DNA of 35,855 bases from Nonomuraea cypriaca (GTDB lineage: Bacteria; Actinomycetota; Actinomycetes; Streptosporangiales; Streptosporangiaceae). Location of the stretch: contig NZ_JADOGI010000104.1 in assembly GCF_015645445.1 (NCBI RefSeq), positions 1-35,855 on the forward strand. The letters run 5' to 3'. The notes beneath the pieces are model-generated. The model had not been told where the DNA came from, ran no database searches, and worked only from the letters and a program-made list of their open reading frames with translations. Both the position numbers and the translations under genes were made by a program. Shown piece after piece: positions 14,602 through 22,150 of the stretch (its first letter is position 1; every line of letters begins with the position of its first letter).

Positions 14602-15807
14602 TCAGCGGCGTCTGATGGCGGGCCCGAGGGCCAGCATCCCGAGCGCCGACACCGCCCCGACCCCGCCGATCGTGAACCACAGCGCCCCGCTGCCGATCTC
14701 CAGCAGCGGCCCGCCGAGCAGCGGCGCCAGCACCGCGGCCAGCGACCACGCGAACCCGAACAACCCCGAGTACCGCCCCCGCAGGTGCTCGGGCGCCAGC
14801 GTCGCCACGATGGAGCCGGCGATGCCCGCCGTGACGATCTCGCCCGCGGTCCACACGGCGATCGTGACGGCCAGGCCCGGCGTGCTGGTCACGAACGCGG
14901 TCATCGCGAACCCGGCGCCCATCACGGCCAGCCCCAGCGCGAACGTGCGGGCGGGGTCCCTGCGTCCCAGCCAGCCGGACACCAGCGGCTGCACGACGAC
15001 GATGAGCACCCCGTTCAGCGCCATGGCCAGGCCGAACTGCCCGGTCGACAGCTTCACGACCTCGGTCATCGCCACCGGCAGCATGGTCATCGTCTGCGCG
15101 TAGACCAGCGCGTTGCCCAGCGCGACCAGCGTGAAGGCGACCATCAGCCGGTCGCGCAGCACGACTCCGAACCCTCCGGCGGACTCCTTGGTCTCCGGTC
15201 TCGTCTCGGGGACCGCCCGCCAGACCAGTACGGCGAAGACCACGCTCGACACCGCGTCGATCCAGAACAGCCAGACGAACCCGAGCCCCGCCAGCCAGCC
15301 GCCGGCCGTCATGCCGACGGCGTACCCGAGGTTGATCCCCCAGAACAGCAGCCCGTACGCCCGGGGCCGCTCCGCGGGCGAGACCAGGTCGGCGACCAGG
15401 GCGTTGGACGCGGGCCTGTAGACGTCGATCACCAGGCCGAGCACGAACATCGAGGCCACGATCGCCGGCAGCGAGGTGCTGTAGCCGAGCGCCAGCATGG
15501 TGACGGCGGTGGCCAGCATGCCGCCGGACAGCGTGGCCCGCCGCCCGATCCGGTCGGCGAGCACGCCGGCGAGCAGCTGCGACAGCAGTGAGCCCGCGCC
15601 GAAGACGCTCATCACCAGGCCGGCGGCGGCCAGCGACAGACCGCGGCTCTGGGTCAGGTAGACGCCGGTGAAGGGCATGACCATGGTGCCCAGGCGGTTC
15701 ACGAGCGTGCCGCCCCACAGGGCCCAGAAGGCTCGGGGCAGGCCCCCGAGCATGGACTGGAGGAACGACGGCTTTCCTGATGGCTTCTCAACGGTGGGGC
15801 TTAACAC
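14602..15807 (-). CDS. MFS transporter (MdtH-like, 12-TM), GTG-TTA start
   Basis: A 401-aa major facilitator with motif A LAGVLADRIGRRATL (about 80-94) and a second-half equivalent SGWLGRRDPARTF. It resembles MdtH/YceL-type efflux carriers; the substrate is unknown. The start is GTG at 15807, and the second codon is TTA, a rare leucine codon in this GC-rich genome. No obvious ribosome site precedes it, and a downstream ATG (residue 19) also lacks one. It is divergent from an ArsR-type regulator, and the 59-nt gap carries a dyad, so that regulator probably controls it. nadE follows 115 nt downstream but has its own promoter. Confidence 0.85.
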   Translation of the reverse strand: MLSPTVEKPSGKPSFLQSMLGGLPRAFWALWGGTLVNRLGTMVMPFTGVYLTQSRGLSLAAAGLVMSVFGAGSLLSQLLAGVLADRIGRRATLSGGMLATAVTMLALGYSTSLPAIVASMFVLGLVIDVYRPASNALVADLVSPAERPRAYGLLFWGINLGYAVGMTAGGWLAGLGFVWLFWIDAVSSVVFAVLVWRAVPETRPETKESAGGFGVVLRDRLMVAFTLVALGNALVYAQTMTMLPVAMTEVVKLSTGQFGLAMALNGVLIVVVQPLVSGWLGRRDPARTFALGLAVMGAGFAMTAFVTSTPGLAVTIAVWTAGEIVTAGIAGSIVATLAPEHLRGRYSGLFGFAWSLAAVLAPLLGGPLLEIGSGALWFTIGGVGAVSALGMLALGPAIRRR

Positions 15808-15847
15808 GCATCAAAGAGTGATATTTCCCGTTTTGCTGGGCGAACGA

Positions 15848-15863
15848 TTTAGCTCACACTAAA
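15848..15863. promoter_or_regulatory. Dyad over the ArsR-type regulator promoter
   Basis: TTTAG (15848-15852) and CTAAA (15859-15863) flank CTCACA. The dyad overlaps the sequence CACACT (15855-15860) that lies 6 nt before the regulator ATG, where a leaderless -10 would be. A repressor bound here would block the regulator promoter and could affect the divergent MFS gene. Confidence 0.4.
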
Positions 15864-15866
15864 GGG

Positions 15867-16829
15867 ATGTCCATCACCTGGGTGTTGAGGCCGGAGGACG
15901 TGGCGCGCATCCGGTTCGCGTTCTCGCCGCTGTGGGAGCTGGTCGCCAGCCTGCGTACGCTCCAGGGCCCGGCCAGGCAGTCGATCCACCTGCCGTGGCT
16001 CAAGGCCGTCCGGCCCCGGCTGGCGGGGCTGGAGCTGGCCGAGCTGTTCGCGCTCGTGCCGCCGAACGGCTACCTCGCCGACTTCATCACCCCGCCGCCC
16101 GACACGCCGATGCCCGACTTCGCCGCCGAGCTGGAGCGGGTCAGGCAGGCGTCTCCCGAGGCGGCCCGCGAGGAGGCGGCGCAGATCGAGGGGACCGACC
16201 GGGCAGTGCTCCAGCGGTTCATGGACGACCCGGTGGCCGGCGTGGCCAGGGTCGCGGACGCGCTGGAGGCGTACTGGGAGGCGTGCTTCGCCGAGTTCTG
16301 GCCCCGGGTCTACGGGCTGCTGGAGCGCGACGTGCTGCGCCGCTCGCGGCAGCTCGCCCAGGGCGGGGCGCGGGAGCTGTTCGCCGGGCTGGGCCGGGCC
16401 GTGGTGTGGACGGGGGAGCGGCTGCTGGTCGACCGGCCGTGGTGCACGGTGGGAGGGCTCCACGGCGACGGCCTGCTGCTGGTGCCGAGCGCGTTCTGGT
16501 GGCCGTCCGTGGCGGTGATGTCGGCGCCGTACCAGTCGACGCTGATCTATCCCGTGCTCGGTGTCGGCACGCTGTGGGAGCAGGGGCCGCCGCCCGCGCC
16601 CGGCGCGCTCGCCGCGCTGATCGGCCGCAGCCGGGCACGGATCCTGCTCGCGCTGGCCGAGCCCGCCACCACCTCGGCCCTGGCCGCCCGCATGTCGCTC
16701 ACGCCGGGCGCGGTCAGCCAGCACCTCGGCGTGCTCAGCGACGGCGGGCTGGCCGTGGGGATGCGGGTCGGCAAGCAGGTCGTCTACCGCCGCACCCCCG
16801 TCGGGGACACGCTCGCGGGTCAGGCGTAG
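15867..16829 (+). CDS. ArsR-type regulator with large N-terminal domain (DUF5937-like)
   Basis: 320 aa. An N-terminal domain of about 240 residues (LRPEDVARIRFAFSPLWELVASLR at its start) resembles the DUF5937 module of actinobacterial regulators. The C-terminal winged HTH lies at about 250-310 (SRARILLALAEPATTSALAARMSLTPGAVSQHLGVLSDGGL...GKQVVYRRTPVG). No arsenic-type Cys ligands are visible, so metal sensing is unlikely. There is no well-spaced ribosome site (AAAGGG abuts the ATG), suggesting leaderless translation. It is divergent from an MFS exporter, its probable target. The 3' end overlaps the convergent terpene synthase gene by 10 nt. Confidence 0.85.
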   Translation: MSITWVLRPEDVARIRFAFSPLWELVASLRTLQGPARQSIHLPWLKAVRPRLAGLELAELFALVPPNGYLADFITPPPDTPMPDFAAELERVRQASPEAAREEAAQIEGTDRAVLQRFMDDPVAGVARVADALEAYWEACFAEFWPRVYGLLERDVLRRSRQLAQGGARELFAGLGRAVVWTGERLLVDRPWCTVGGLHGDGLLLVPSAFWWPSVAVMSAPYQSTLIYPVLGVGTLWEQGPPPAPGALAALIGRSRARILLALAEPATTSALAARMSLTPGAVSQHLGVLSDGGLAVGMRVGKQVVYRRTPVGDTLAGQA

Positions 16830-17854
16830 CGGGTGGACTCCAGCAGCCAGTCGAGGTGGGCGCGCGGCGCGGCCAGGTAGGCGCAGGCGACCTTGCTGAC
16901 GTCCCTGGCCTCCTTCGGGGCCAGGTCGTCGAGCGGCAGCCGCCTGGCGGCCTGCCGCATGTCCTGGCAGCGCCCGGCGATCCGGTCCAGCACCCAGGCC
17001 GTCGCCTCCCGCTCGCCCAGCCCGAGCTGGCGCATCGCGAGCACGACGAAGTTGTGCACGTCGCCGCGTTCCTTGGGCCTGGAGGCCACGTCGTTGCACC
17101 ACGCCGTGACGTCGCTGCACGCGTTCACGAGCTGCTGCCAGGGCTCGGACTCGTGCACCCAGACCGGCACCTCCACCCGCAGGCACGGCTCGACCAGGTC
17201 ATAGAGGTAGGGTCCCACGGTGCCCCTGCGCAGCTCCGGGTACTCCTCCAGCGTCGGCATCCGCCGCGCCGCCCGGTTGTCAGCCTCGGTACGGCACGCG
17301 TCGTGCTGGCGCTGCAACCCGACCGCGAACCTGGCCCGCCACCGATCGCTCATCCGCACGCTCGTCACCCGCCACAGGTCCGCGAACGCCGCCTCCAGCG
17401 GATGCCGGGAGGCGCCCTTGAGCATGCCCTGGAAGATCTCCAGCGGGCACGGCCCCTCGTCCAGCTCGTCGTCCAGGTGGAACAGCCACGTCAGCCACTG
17501 CGCGAACAGCGCCGCCGCGGCCGCGTCGAACTCGGCGAACGCCCGCGCCGCCATCCGGTGGAAGCCGACGCCCGGGTCGGCACGCAGCCCGGTCCGCCTG
17601 GCCCAGTCGATGACCGCGGCCTCGATCGCGTACACGGCGGGGTGCATCCGGCACGGCCGCGCCATGCCGGGCACCCGCTCGGTGAGCGGCAGCAGCGCCA
17701 GCGCGGCCGGGCCGCTCCTGCGCGGCAGCGGCATCATGGAGGCCAGCGCCGAACGCAGCGCGGTGCGCACAGTGGTGCGCATGGTGGCGAACACGGTCGT
17801 GTTCGCGGAGGTGCTCGCGGTGGTCTTCACCGTGGTGTTCATGGGCGTCTTCAC
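16820..17854 (-). CDS. Class I terpene synthase with a repetitive Thr-rich N-terminal tail
   Basis: 344 aa. All class I marks are present: metal motif DDELDE (128-133), pyrophosphate-sensor region YPELRRGTVG (205-214), NSE triad NDVASRPKE (254-262) followed by RGDVHN, and the C-terminal RY (342-343). It should cyclise a prenyl diphosphate (C10, C15 or C20, product not predictable). The GTG start overlaps the EF-hand stop (GTGA), so translation is coupled. Residues 1-36 are tetrapeptide repeats (VKTP, MNTT, VKTT, ASTS, ANTT, VFAT, MRTT, VRTA), not part of the fold. The ATG at 17842 is an alternative start. Partner of the upstream calcium-binding protein. No P450 or prenyltransferase is adjacent. 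Confidence 0.9.
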   Translation of the reverse strand: MKTPMNTTVKTTASTSANTTVFATMRTTVRTALRSALASMMPLPRRSGPAALALLPLTERVPGMARPCRMHPAVYAIEAAVIDWARRTGLRADPGVGFHRMAARAFAEFDAAAAALFAQWLTWLFHLDDELDEGPCPLEIFQGMLKGASRHPLEAAFADLWRVTSVRMSDRWRARFAVGLQRQHDACRTEADNRAARRMPTLEEYPELRRGTVGPYLYDLVEPCLRVEVPVWVHESEPWQQLVNACSDVTAWCNDVASRPKERGDVHNFVVLAMRQLGLGEREATAWVLDRIAGRCQDMRQAARRLPLDDLAPKEARDVSKVACAYLAAPRAHLDWLLESTRYA

Positions 17855-18396
17855 AGCGGCCCGAAAAGCCAGTTGCCCGTGGCGTTCGGGTCGTCGCTCC
17901 GGTAGAAGTCGGAGGCGGCCAGGACCAGCTCGTCCACGGTGAGCGTGCCCCTGCCCGCCCGGTCGAGCCGGTCGAACGCCTCGTCCACGTCGTCGTAGGC
18001 CACGCCGAACGCGCACAGCATCGTGCGGAACTCCCCAGGGCCGATCTTCCCGTCCCGGTCGCCGTCGCACAGCTCCGCCACCGCCACGGTGGCCGGCCTG
18101 AACACCGGCTCGTAGTGCTCGCCGGTGACGAACGCCGCCGTCATCCCGGTACGGAAGTCCGTACGCGCGATGCCGGAGTCTCCGTCGCGTTCGAGCGCCC
18201 GCGCCAGGGTGGACCAGATGCCGTCGAAGCTGCCGACGAGGCTGGCCCCGGTGACCGAGGTGGGGGACTCCCCGAAGCCCACCAGGATGCGGGCGCCCAG
18301 CCCCAGCAGGTCCTCACGCTCGACGACGCCGTTGCCGCTCGCGTCGATGTGGTCGAACGCCCGATCGAGCTTGTGATTGAGCAGGTCGATAGCCAC
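17851..18396 (-). CDS. EF-hand calcium-binding protein (calerythrin/sarcoplasmic-CaBP-like)
   Basis: 181 aa, four EF-hands. EF1 at 18-29 (DASGNGVVERED) is near-canonical. EF2 at 69-80 (ERDGDSGIARTD) has Glu at position 1. EF3 at 111-122 (DGDRDGKIGPGE) is canonical. EF4 at 145-156 (DRAGRGTLTVDE) lacks two acidic ligands. It is a soluble calcium sensor or buffer. The GTG start at 18396 follows GGGGGAGG closely. An in-frame GTG at 18522, still 77 nt from glnA, would add 42 residues including VKVP/VKAP/AKAP tetrapeptide repeats. Its stop overlaps the start of the terpene synthase, so the two are made together, which is unusual company for a terpene synthase. Confidence 0.88.
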   Translation of the reverse strand: MAIDLLNHKLDRAFDHIDASGNGVVEREDLLGLGARILVGFGESPTSVTGASLVGSFDGIWSTLARALERDGDSGIARTDFRTGMTAAFVTGEHYEPVFRPATVAVAELCDGDRDGKIGPGEFRTMLCAFGVAYDDVDEAFDRLDRAGRGTLTVDELVLAASDFYRSDDPNATGNWLFGPL

Positions 18397-18465
18397 CAAT
18401 GCCTCCCCCGAGACTGACTGCGTGATCACAGTAAGTCGGGGCGGGCCCTTTGTCAGCGAGGCTCG

Positions 18466-18525
18466 CACCGGCTTGTTCACCGGCGCCTTCGCCGGTGCCT
18501 TCACCGGCACCTTCACCCGCACCCC
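18466..18525 (-). repeat. Five 12-bp repeats with nested hairpins upstream of the EF-hand gene
   Basis: Units begin at 18466, 18478, 18490, 18502 and 18514. Read on the minus strand they follow GTGAAGGCRCCG and stay open and in frame with the EF-hand gene. CACCGGCG-CCTT-CGCCGGTG (18478-18497) and GCCGGTG-CCTT-CACCGGC (18491-18508) are mutually exclusive perfect hairpins. Confidence 0.85.
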
Positions 18526-18598
18526 CCGTAACGTGTGCGAAACGCGGACAAGGCATGCTGGTATATAAGCCGTACTATTCGTCGAACGAGGGGACGCT

Positions 18599-19960
18599 GT
18601 GGACCGCCAGCAGGAGTTCGTGCTCCGCACGCTCGAGGAACGCGACATCCGGTTCATCCGGCTCTGGTTCACTGACGTGCTCGGCTTCCTCAAGTCCGTC
18701 GCGATCGCCCCCGCCGAGCTGGAGGGCGCCTTCGCCGAGGGCATCGGCTTCGACGGCTCGGCGATCCAGGGTTTCGCGCGCGTCTACGAGTCCGACATGC
18801 TCGCCAAGCCCGACCCGGCGACGTTCCAGATCCTGCCATGGCGCAGCGAGACGCCGGGCTCGGCGCGCATCTTCTGCGACATCCTGATGCCCGACGCCTC
18901 GCCGTCGCACGCCGACCCGCGCTGGGTGCTCAAGCGCACGCTCGCCAAGTGCGCCGACATGGGCTTCACCTTCTACACCCACCCGGAGATCGAGTTCTTC
19001 CTGCTGAAGAACCGCCCGGAGACGGGCGTTCGGCCCGAGCCGATCGACTCCGGCGGCTACTTCGACCACACGCCGCACAGCGCGGGCCACGACTTCAGGC
19101 GTCAGGCGATCATGATGCTGGAGTCGATGGGCATCTCGGTCGAGTTCAGCCACCACGAGGGCGCGCCCGGGCAGCAGGAGATCGACCTGCGTTACGCCGA
19201 CGCGCTGACCACGGCCGACAACATCATGACCTTCCGCCTGGTCATGAAGGAGGTCGCGCTGGAGCAGGGCATCTGGGCCTCGTTCATGCCCAAGCCGTTC
19301 ACCGAGCACCCTGGCTCCGGCATGCACACGCACATGTCGCTGTTCGAGGGCGACAGGAACGCCTTCTACGAGGCCGGCTCCGACTACCGGCTGTCCAAGA
19401 TCGGGCGCTCGTTCATCGCCGGGCTGCTCAAGCACGCCGCGGAGATCACCGCCATCACCAACCAGTGGGTCAACTCCTACAAGCGGCTGTGGGGCGGGGC
19501 CGAGGCCATCGCCGGCCAGGGCGGTGAGGCGCCGTCCTACGTGTGCTGGGGGCACAACAACCGGTCCGCGCTGGTCCGGGTGCCGATGTACAAACCGCAC
19601 AAGGGCGGCTCGACGCGCATCGAGTTCCGTTCGCTCGACTCGGCGTGCAACCCCTATCTGGCGTTCGCGCTGATCCTGGCGGCCGGGCTCAAGGGCATCG
19701 AGGAGAGCTACGAGCTGCCCCCCGCCGCCGAGGACAACGTGTGGACGCTCACCAGCGCCGAACGGCGGGCCCTCGGGATCCAGCCGCTGCCCGGCTCGCT
19801 CGACGAGGCGATCGCGGTCATGGAACGCAGCGAGCTGGTCGCCGAGACGCTGGGCGAGCACGTCTTCGACTTCTTCCTGCGCAACAAGCGCGCGGAGTGG
19901 CGCGACTACCGGCGCACCGTCACCGAGTTCGAGCTCGGCCGCTACCTGCCGGTGCTCTGA
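18599..19960 (+). CDS. glnA2: Glutamine synthetase, GlnA2-type
   Basis: Condenses glutamate and ammonia with ATP. 453 aa, close to M. tuberculosis GlnA2 over its whole length. Motifs: FDGSAIQGF (51-59), metal-ligand HPEIEFFLL (128-136), EFSHHEGAPGQQEIDLR (182-198), ATP/metal GSGMHTHMS (239-247), NNRSALVRVP (320-329), STRIEFRSLDSACNPYLAF (338-356). YELPP (371-375) puts a Tyr where GSI-beta enzymes are adenylylated. About 8 extra residues lie in WGGAEAIAGQGGEAP (298-312) compared with the tubercular protein as I recall it. The GTG start has GAGGGG 5 nt upstream. Divergent from the EF-hand/terpene synthase operon. The usual neighbour glnE is 11.6 kb away. Confidence 0.93.
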   Translation: MDRQQEFVLRTLEERDIRFIRLWFTDVLGFLKSVAIAPAELEGAFAEGIGFDGSAIQGFARVYESDMLAKPDPATFQILPWRSETPGSARIFCDILMPDASPSHADPRWVLKRTLAKCADMGFTFYTHPEIEFFLLKNRPETGVRPEPIDSGGYFDHTPHSAGHDFRRQAIMMLESMGISVEFSHHEGAPGQQEIDLRYADALTTADNIMTFRLVMKEVALEQGIWASFMPKPFTEHPGSGMHTHMSLFEGDRNAFYEAGSDYRLSKIGRSFIAGLLKHAAEITAITNQWVNSYKRLWGGAEAIAGQGGEAPSYVCWGHNNRSALVRVPMYKPHKGGSTRIEFRSLDSACNPYLAFALILAAGLKGIEESYELPPAAEDNVWTLTSAERRALGIQPLPGSLDEAIAVMERSELVAETLGEHVFDFFLRNKRAEWRDYRRTVTEFELGRYLPVL

Positions 19961-19977
19961 CGCCGGTTTCGCCGGCG
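19961..19977 (+). terminator. Hairpin directly after glnA2
   Basis: CGCCGG and CCGGCG pair around TTTCG immediately after the stop codon. It is short and without a T-run, so a weak or processing hairpin is also possible. Confidence 0.4.
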
Positions 19978-20033
19978 CGGGTGAAGTACGCCTTTCCTGT
20001 TGATCGTTCCATCTATTCCGCACCATCGGTGAT

Positions 20034-20068
20034 GGCGCGCTCACTCAGGGTGAGATCGCGCCTAGGCT
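20034..20068 (+). promoter_or_regulatory. Stem-loop dyad abutting the -10 of the KimA-like gene
   Basis: GGCGCG-CTCAC (20034-20044) pairs with GTGAG-AT-CGCGCC (20050-20062) around TCAGG, with a 2-nt bulge. TAGGCT (20063-20068) follows at once and lies 6 nt before the GTG start. The dyad occupies the -35/spacer region, where an operator would sit; it could instead be a late terminator of glnA2. Confidence 0.5.
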
Positions 20069-20074
20069 CCTGCC

Positions 20075-22078
20075 GTGGCCCGCATGGTGGAGTTCATCAA
20101 GCGTCTGGCGGTCGGCCGGGCGTTGCGCAGCGAACGGCAGCGTGAGCAGCTGCTGCCCAAACGGCTGGCGCTGCCGATCTTCGCCTCCGACCCGCTGTCG
20201 TCCGTGGCCTACGCCACGCAGGAGATCCTGCTGGTCCTCACCCTCGCCGGGCTGACGTACCTGCGGCTGGCCTCCTGGGTGGCCGCCGCGGTGGTGGCAC
20301 TCCTGGTCGTCGTGGTGGTGTCCTATCGGCAGGTGGTGAACGCCTACCCCGGCGGTGGGGGCTCCTACGCGGTGGCGTCGGCGAACCTCGGCCCGTCAGC
20401 GGGTCTGGTGGTGGCCGCGGCACTGCTGGTGGACTACGTGATGACGGTGGCGGTGTCGATCGCCTCAGGAGTCGACAACATCATCTCCGCCTTTCCCGTC
20501 CTGCACGAGCACCGCGTGGGCCTGGCCGTCGGGTTCGTGGCGCTGCTGGCGACGATGAATCTGCGAGGGGTACGGGAGTCGGGGCTCGTCTTCGCCGTGC
20601 CCACCTATCTGTTCGTCGCCGCCGTGCTGAGCATGTGCGCGATCGGCCTGGTCCGCGGGATCGCGGGACACCCGCCCGTGGCCGAGTCCGCCGCCCACGG
20701 CATCCGCCCCGAGGCGGGATACGAGCAGCTCACCGTCCTCGCCCTCCTGGCGCTCCTGCTTCGGGCGTTCTCCAGCGGGTGTACCGCCCTGACCGGGGTG
20801 GAGGCGATCTCCAACGGGGTTCCGGCCTTCCGCCGGCCCAAGGCCCGTAACGCGGCCGCCACGCTGGCCGTCATGGGGCTGATCGCGGTGACGATGTTCG
20901 CCGGGGTCACCGCGCTGGCACTGATCGCGGGAGTGCGCATCACGTCCGATCCGTGCCGGCTCACCGACGGCGTGCGGGACTGTGTGGGCGAGCCGCAGCG
21001 CACCGTGATCGCCCAGGTGGCCGCCGCGGTCTTCGGCGGGCATCTGACCTTCGGGTTCTTCCTCGTGCAGACCGTCACCGCCTTGGTGCTGGTGCTGGCC
21101 GCGAACACCGCCTTCAACGGCTTTCCGCTGCTGGCCTCGGTTCTGGCCCGGCACCGCTATCTCCCCCAGCAGTTGCACACGCGAGGCGATCGGCTGGCCT
21201 TCTCCAACGGCATCCTCGCCCTGGCGGCGGTCGCGGGAGTGCTCCTGTGGGCGTTCCAGGCTTCGGTCACCAACCTGATCCACCTGTACATCCTGGGCGT
21301 CTTCACCTCCTTCACGCTGTCTCAGACCGGCATGGTGCGGCACTGGAACGCGCTGCTGAACACGGAAACCGATCCCGTGGTACGGCGCCGTCACCGGATG
21401 GCTCGCGCGATCAACACCGTGGGCGCGACGGCGACCGGCCTGGTGCTCGCCATCGTGCTGGCCACGAAGTTCACCGAGGGCGCGTACCTGGCGGTGGCCG
21501 CGGGCGCGCTGCTGTGGCTGATGATGCGCGGTATCCGCCGTCACTACGACGCCGTAACCGGCGAACTGACCGTGACCGACCCCGCCGCACAGGCCGCCGC
21601 TCCCTCCCACATCCTCACCATGGTCGTGGTCTCCAGGATCGACGTGCCCACGTTGCACGCCCTCGGTTACGCCCGTGTCTTCGGCCCCGTCCACCTGGAG
21701 GCGGTCACCGTCGCCATCGACAGGAAGGACACCCAGGCCTTGGTGGCGGAATGGGACGCCCGCGGTCTCGATGTCCCGCTGAGGGTGCTGGACTCGCCCT
21801 ATCGGGAGGTCACCCGTCCCGTCACCACCTACGTGCGCTCCCTTCCACGGCGGAGTACGCGAGACGTGGTCAACGTCGTGATCCCCGAGTACATCGTCGG
21901 GCGCCGGTGGGAGAACCTGCTGCACAACAGGACGACGCGGTGGCTGAAGAGCCGGTTGACGCTCATCGAGGGGGTCGTGGTCATCAGCGTGCCCTGGCAG
22001 TTGTCCTCGTCTCGCAAGCTGGTACGCCGGCCCGTGGGCCGTGCCCCGGGAGCCGTGCGGCGCGGCGAGCCCGTGTGA
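20075..22078 (+). CDS. APC-superfamily permease, KimA/YdaO-like
   Basis: 667 aa. N-terminal GRALRSERQ...LALPIFASDPLSSVAYATQEILL (about 14-52), SYRQVVNAYPGGGGSYAVASANLG (about 82-105) and LVDYVMTVAVSIASG (about 117-131) closely follow the B. subtilis KimA/YdaO pattern. About 12 helices are followed by a cytosolic C-terminal domain of roughly 170 residues. KimA imports potassium; related permeases carry amino acids, so potassium uptake is the favoured but unproven role. The GTG start lacks a Shine-Dalgarno; TAGGCT at 6 nt implies a leaderless mRNA. A voltage-gated-type K+ channel gene lies about 4.5 kb further along. An SPFH gene follows 72 nt downstream. Confidence 0.82.
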   Translation: MARMVEFIKRLAVGRALRSERQREQLLPKRLALPIFASDPLSSVAYATQEILLVLTLAGLTYLRLASWVAAAVVALLVVVVVSYRQVVNAYPGGGGSYAVASANLGPSAGLVVAAALLVDYVMTVAVSIASGVDNIISAFPVLHEHRVGLAVGFVALLATMNLRGVRESGLVFAVPTYLFVAAVLSMCAIGLVRGIAGHPPVAESAAHGIRPEAGYEQLTVLALLALLLRAFSSGCTALTGVEAISNGVPAFRRPKARNAAATLAVMGLIAVTMFAGVTALALIAGVRITSDPCRLTDGVRDCVGEPQRTVIAQVAAAVFGGHLTFGFFLVQTVTALVLVLAANTAFNGFPLLASVLARHRYLPQQLHTRGDRLAFSNGILALAAVAGVLLWAFQASVTNLIHLYILGVFTSFTLSQTGMVRHWNALLNTETDPVVRRRHRMARAINTVGATATGLVLAIVLATKFTEGAYLAVAAGALLWLMMRGIRRHYDAVTGELTVTDPAAQAAAPSHILTMVVVSRIDVPTLHALGYARVFGPVHLEAVTVAIDRKDTQALVAEWDARGLDVPLRVLDSPYREVTRPVTTYVRSLPRRSTRDVVNVVIPEYIVGRRWENLLHNRTTRWLKSRLTLIEGVVVISVPWQLSSSRKLVRRPVGRAPGAVRRGEPV

Positions 22079-22100
22079 AGTCTTCCCAGGTCGTACGGCG

Positions 22101-22110
22101 CTTTCCTGTT
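22101..22110 (+). promoter_or_regulatory. CTTTCCTGTT element, also found upstream of the KimA-like gene
   Basis: The identical 10-mer occurs at 19992-20001 and 22101-22110. Both are preceded within 3 nt by GTACG, and they lie upstream of two consecutive plus-strand genes (73 and 40 nt before the starts). It may be a shared promoter or regulator site; a chance match cannot be excluded. Confidence 0.3.
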
Positions 22111-22150
22111 CGAATAGGCATAGCCTCGAAGTAAGGGGAGGGAGACCATT

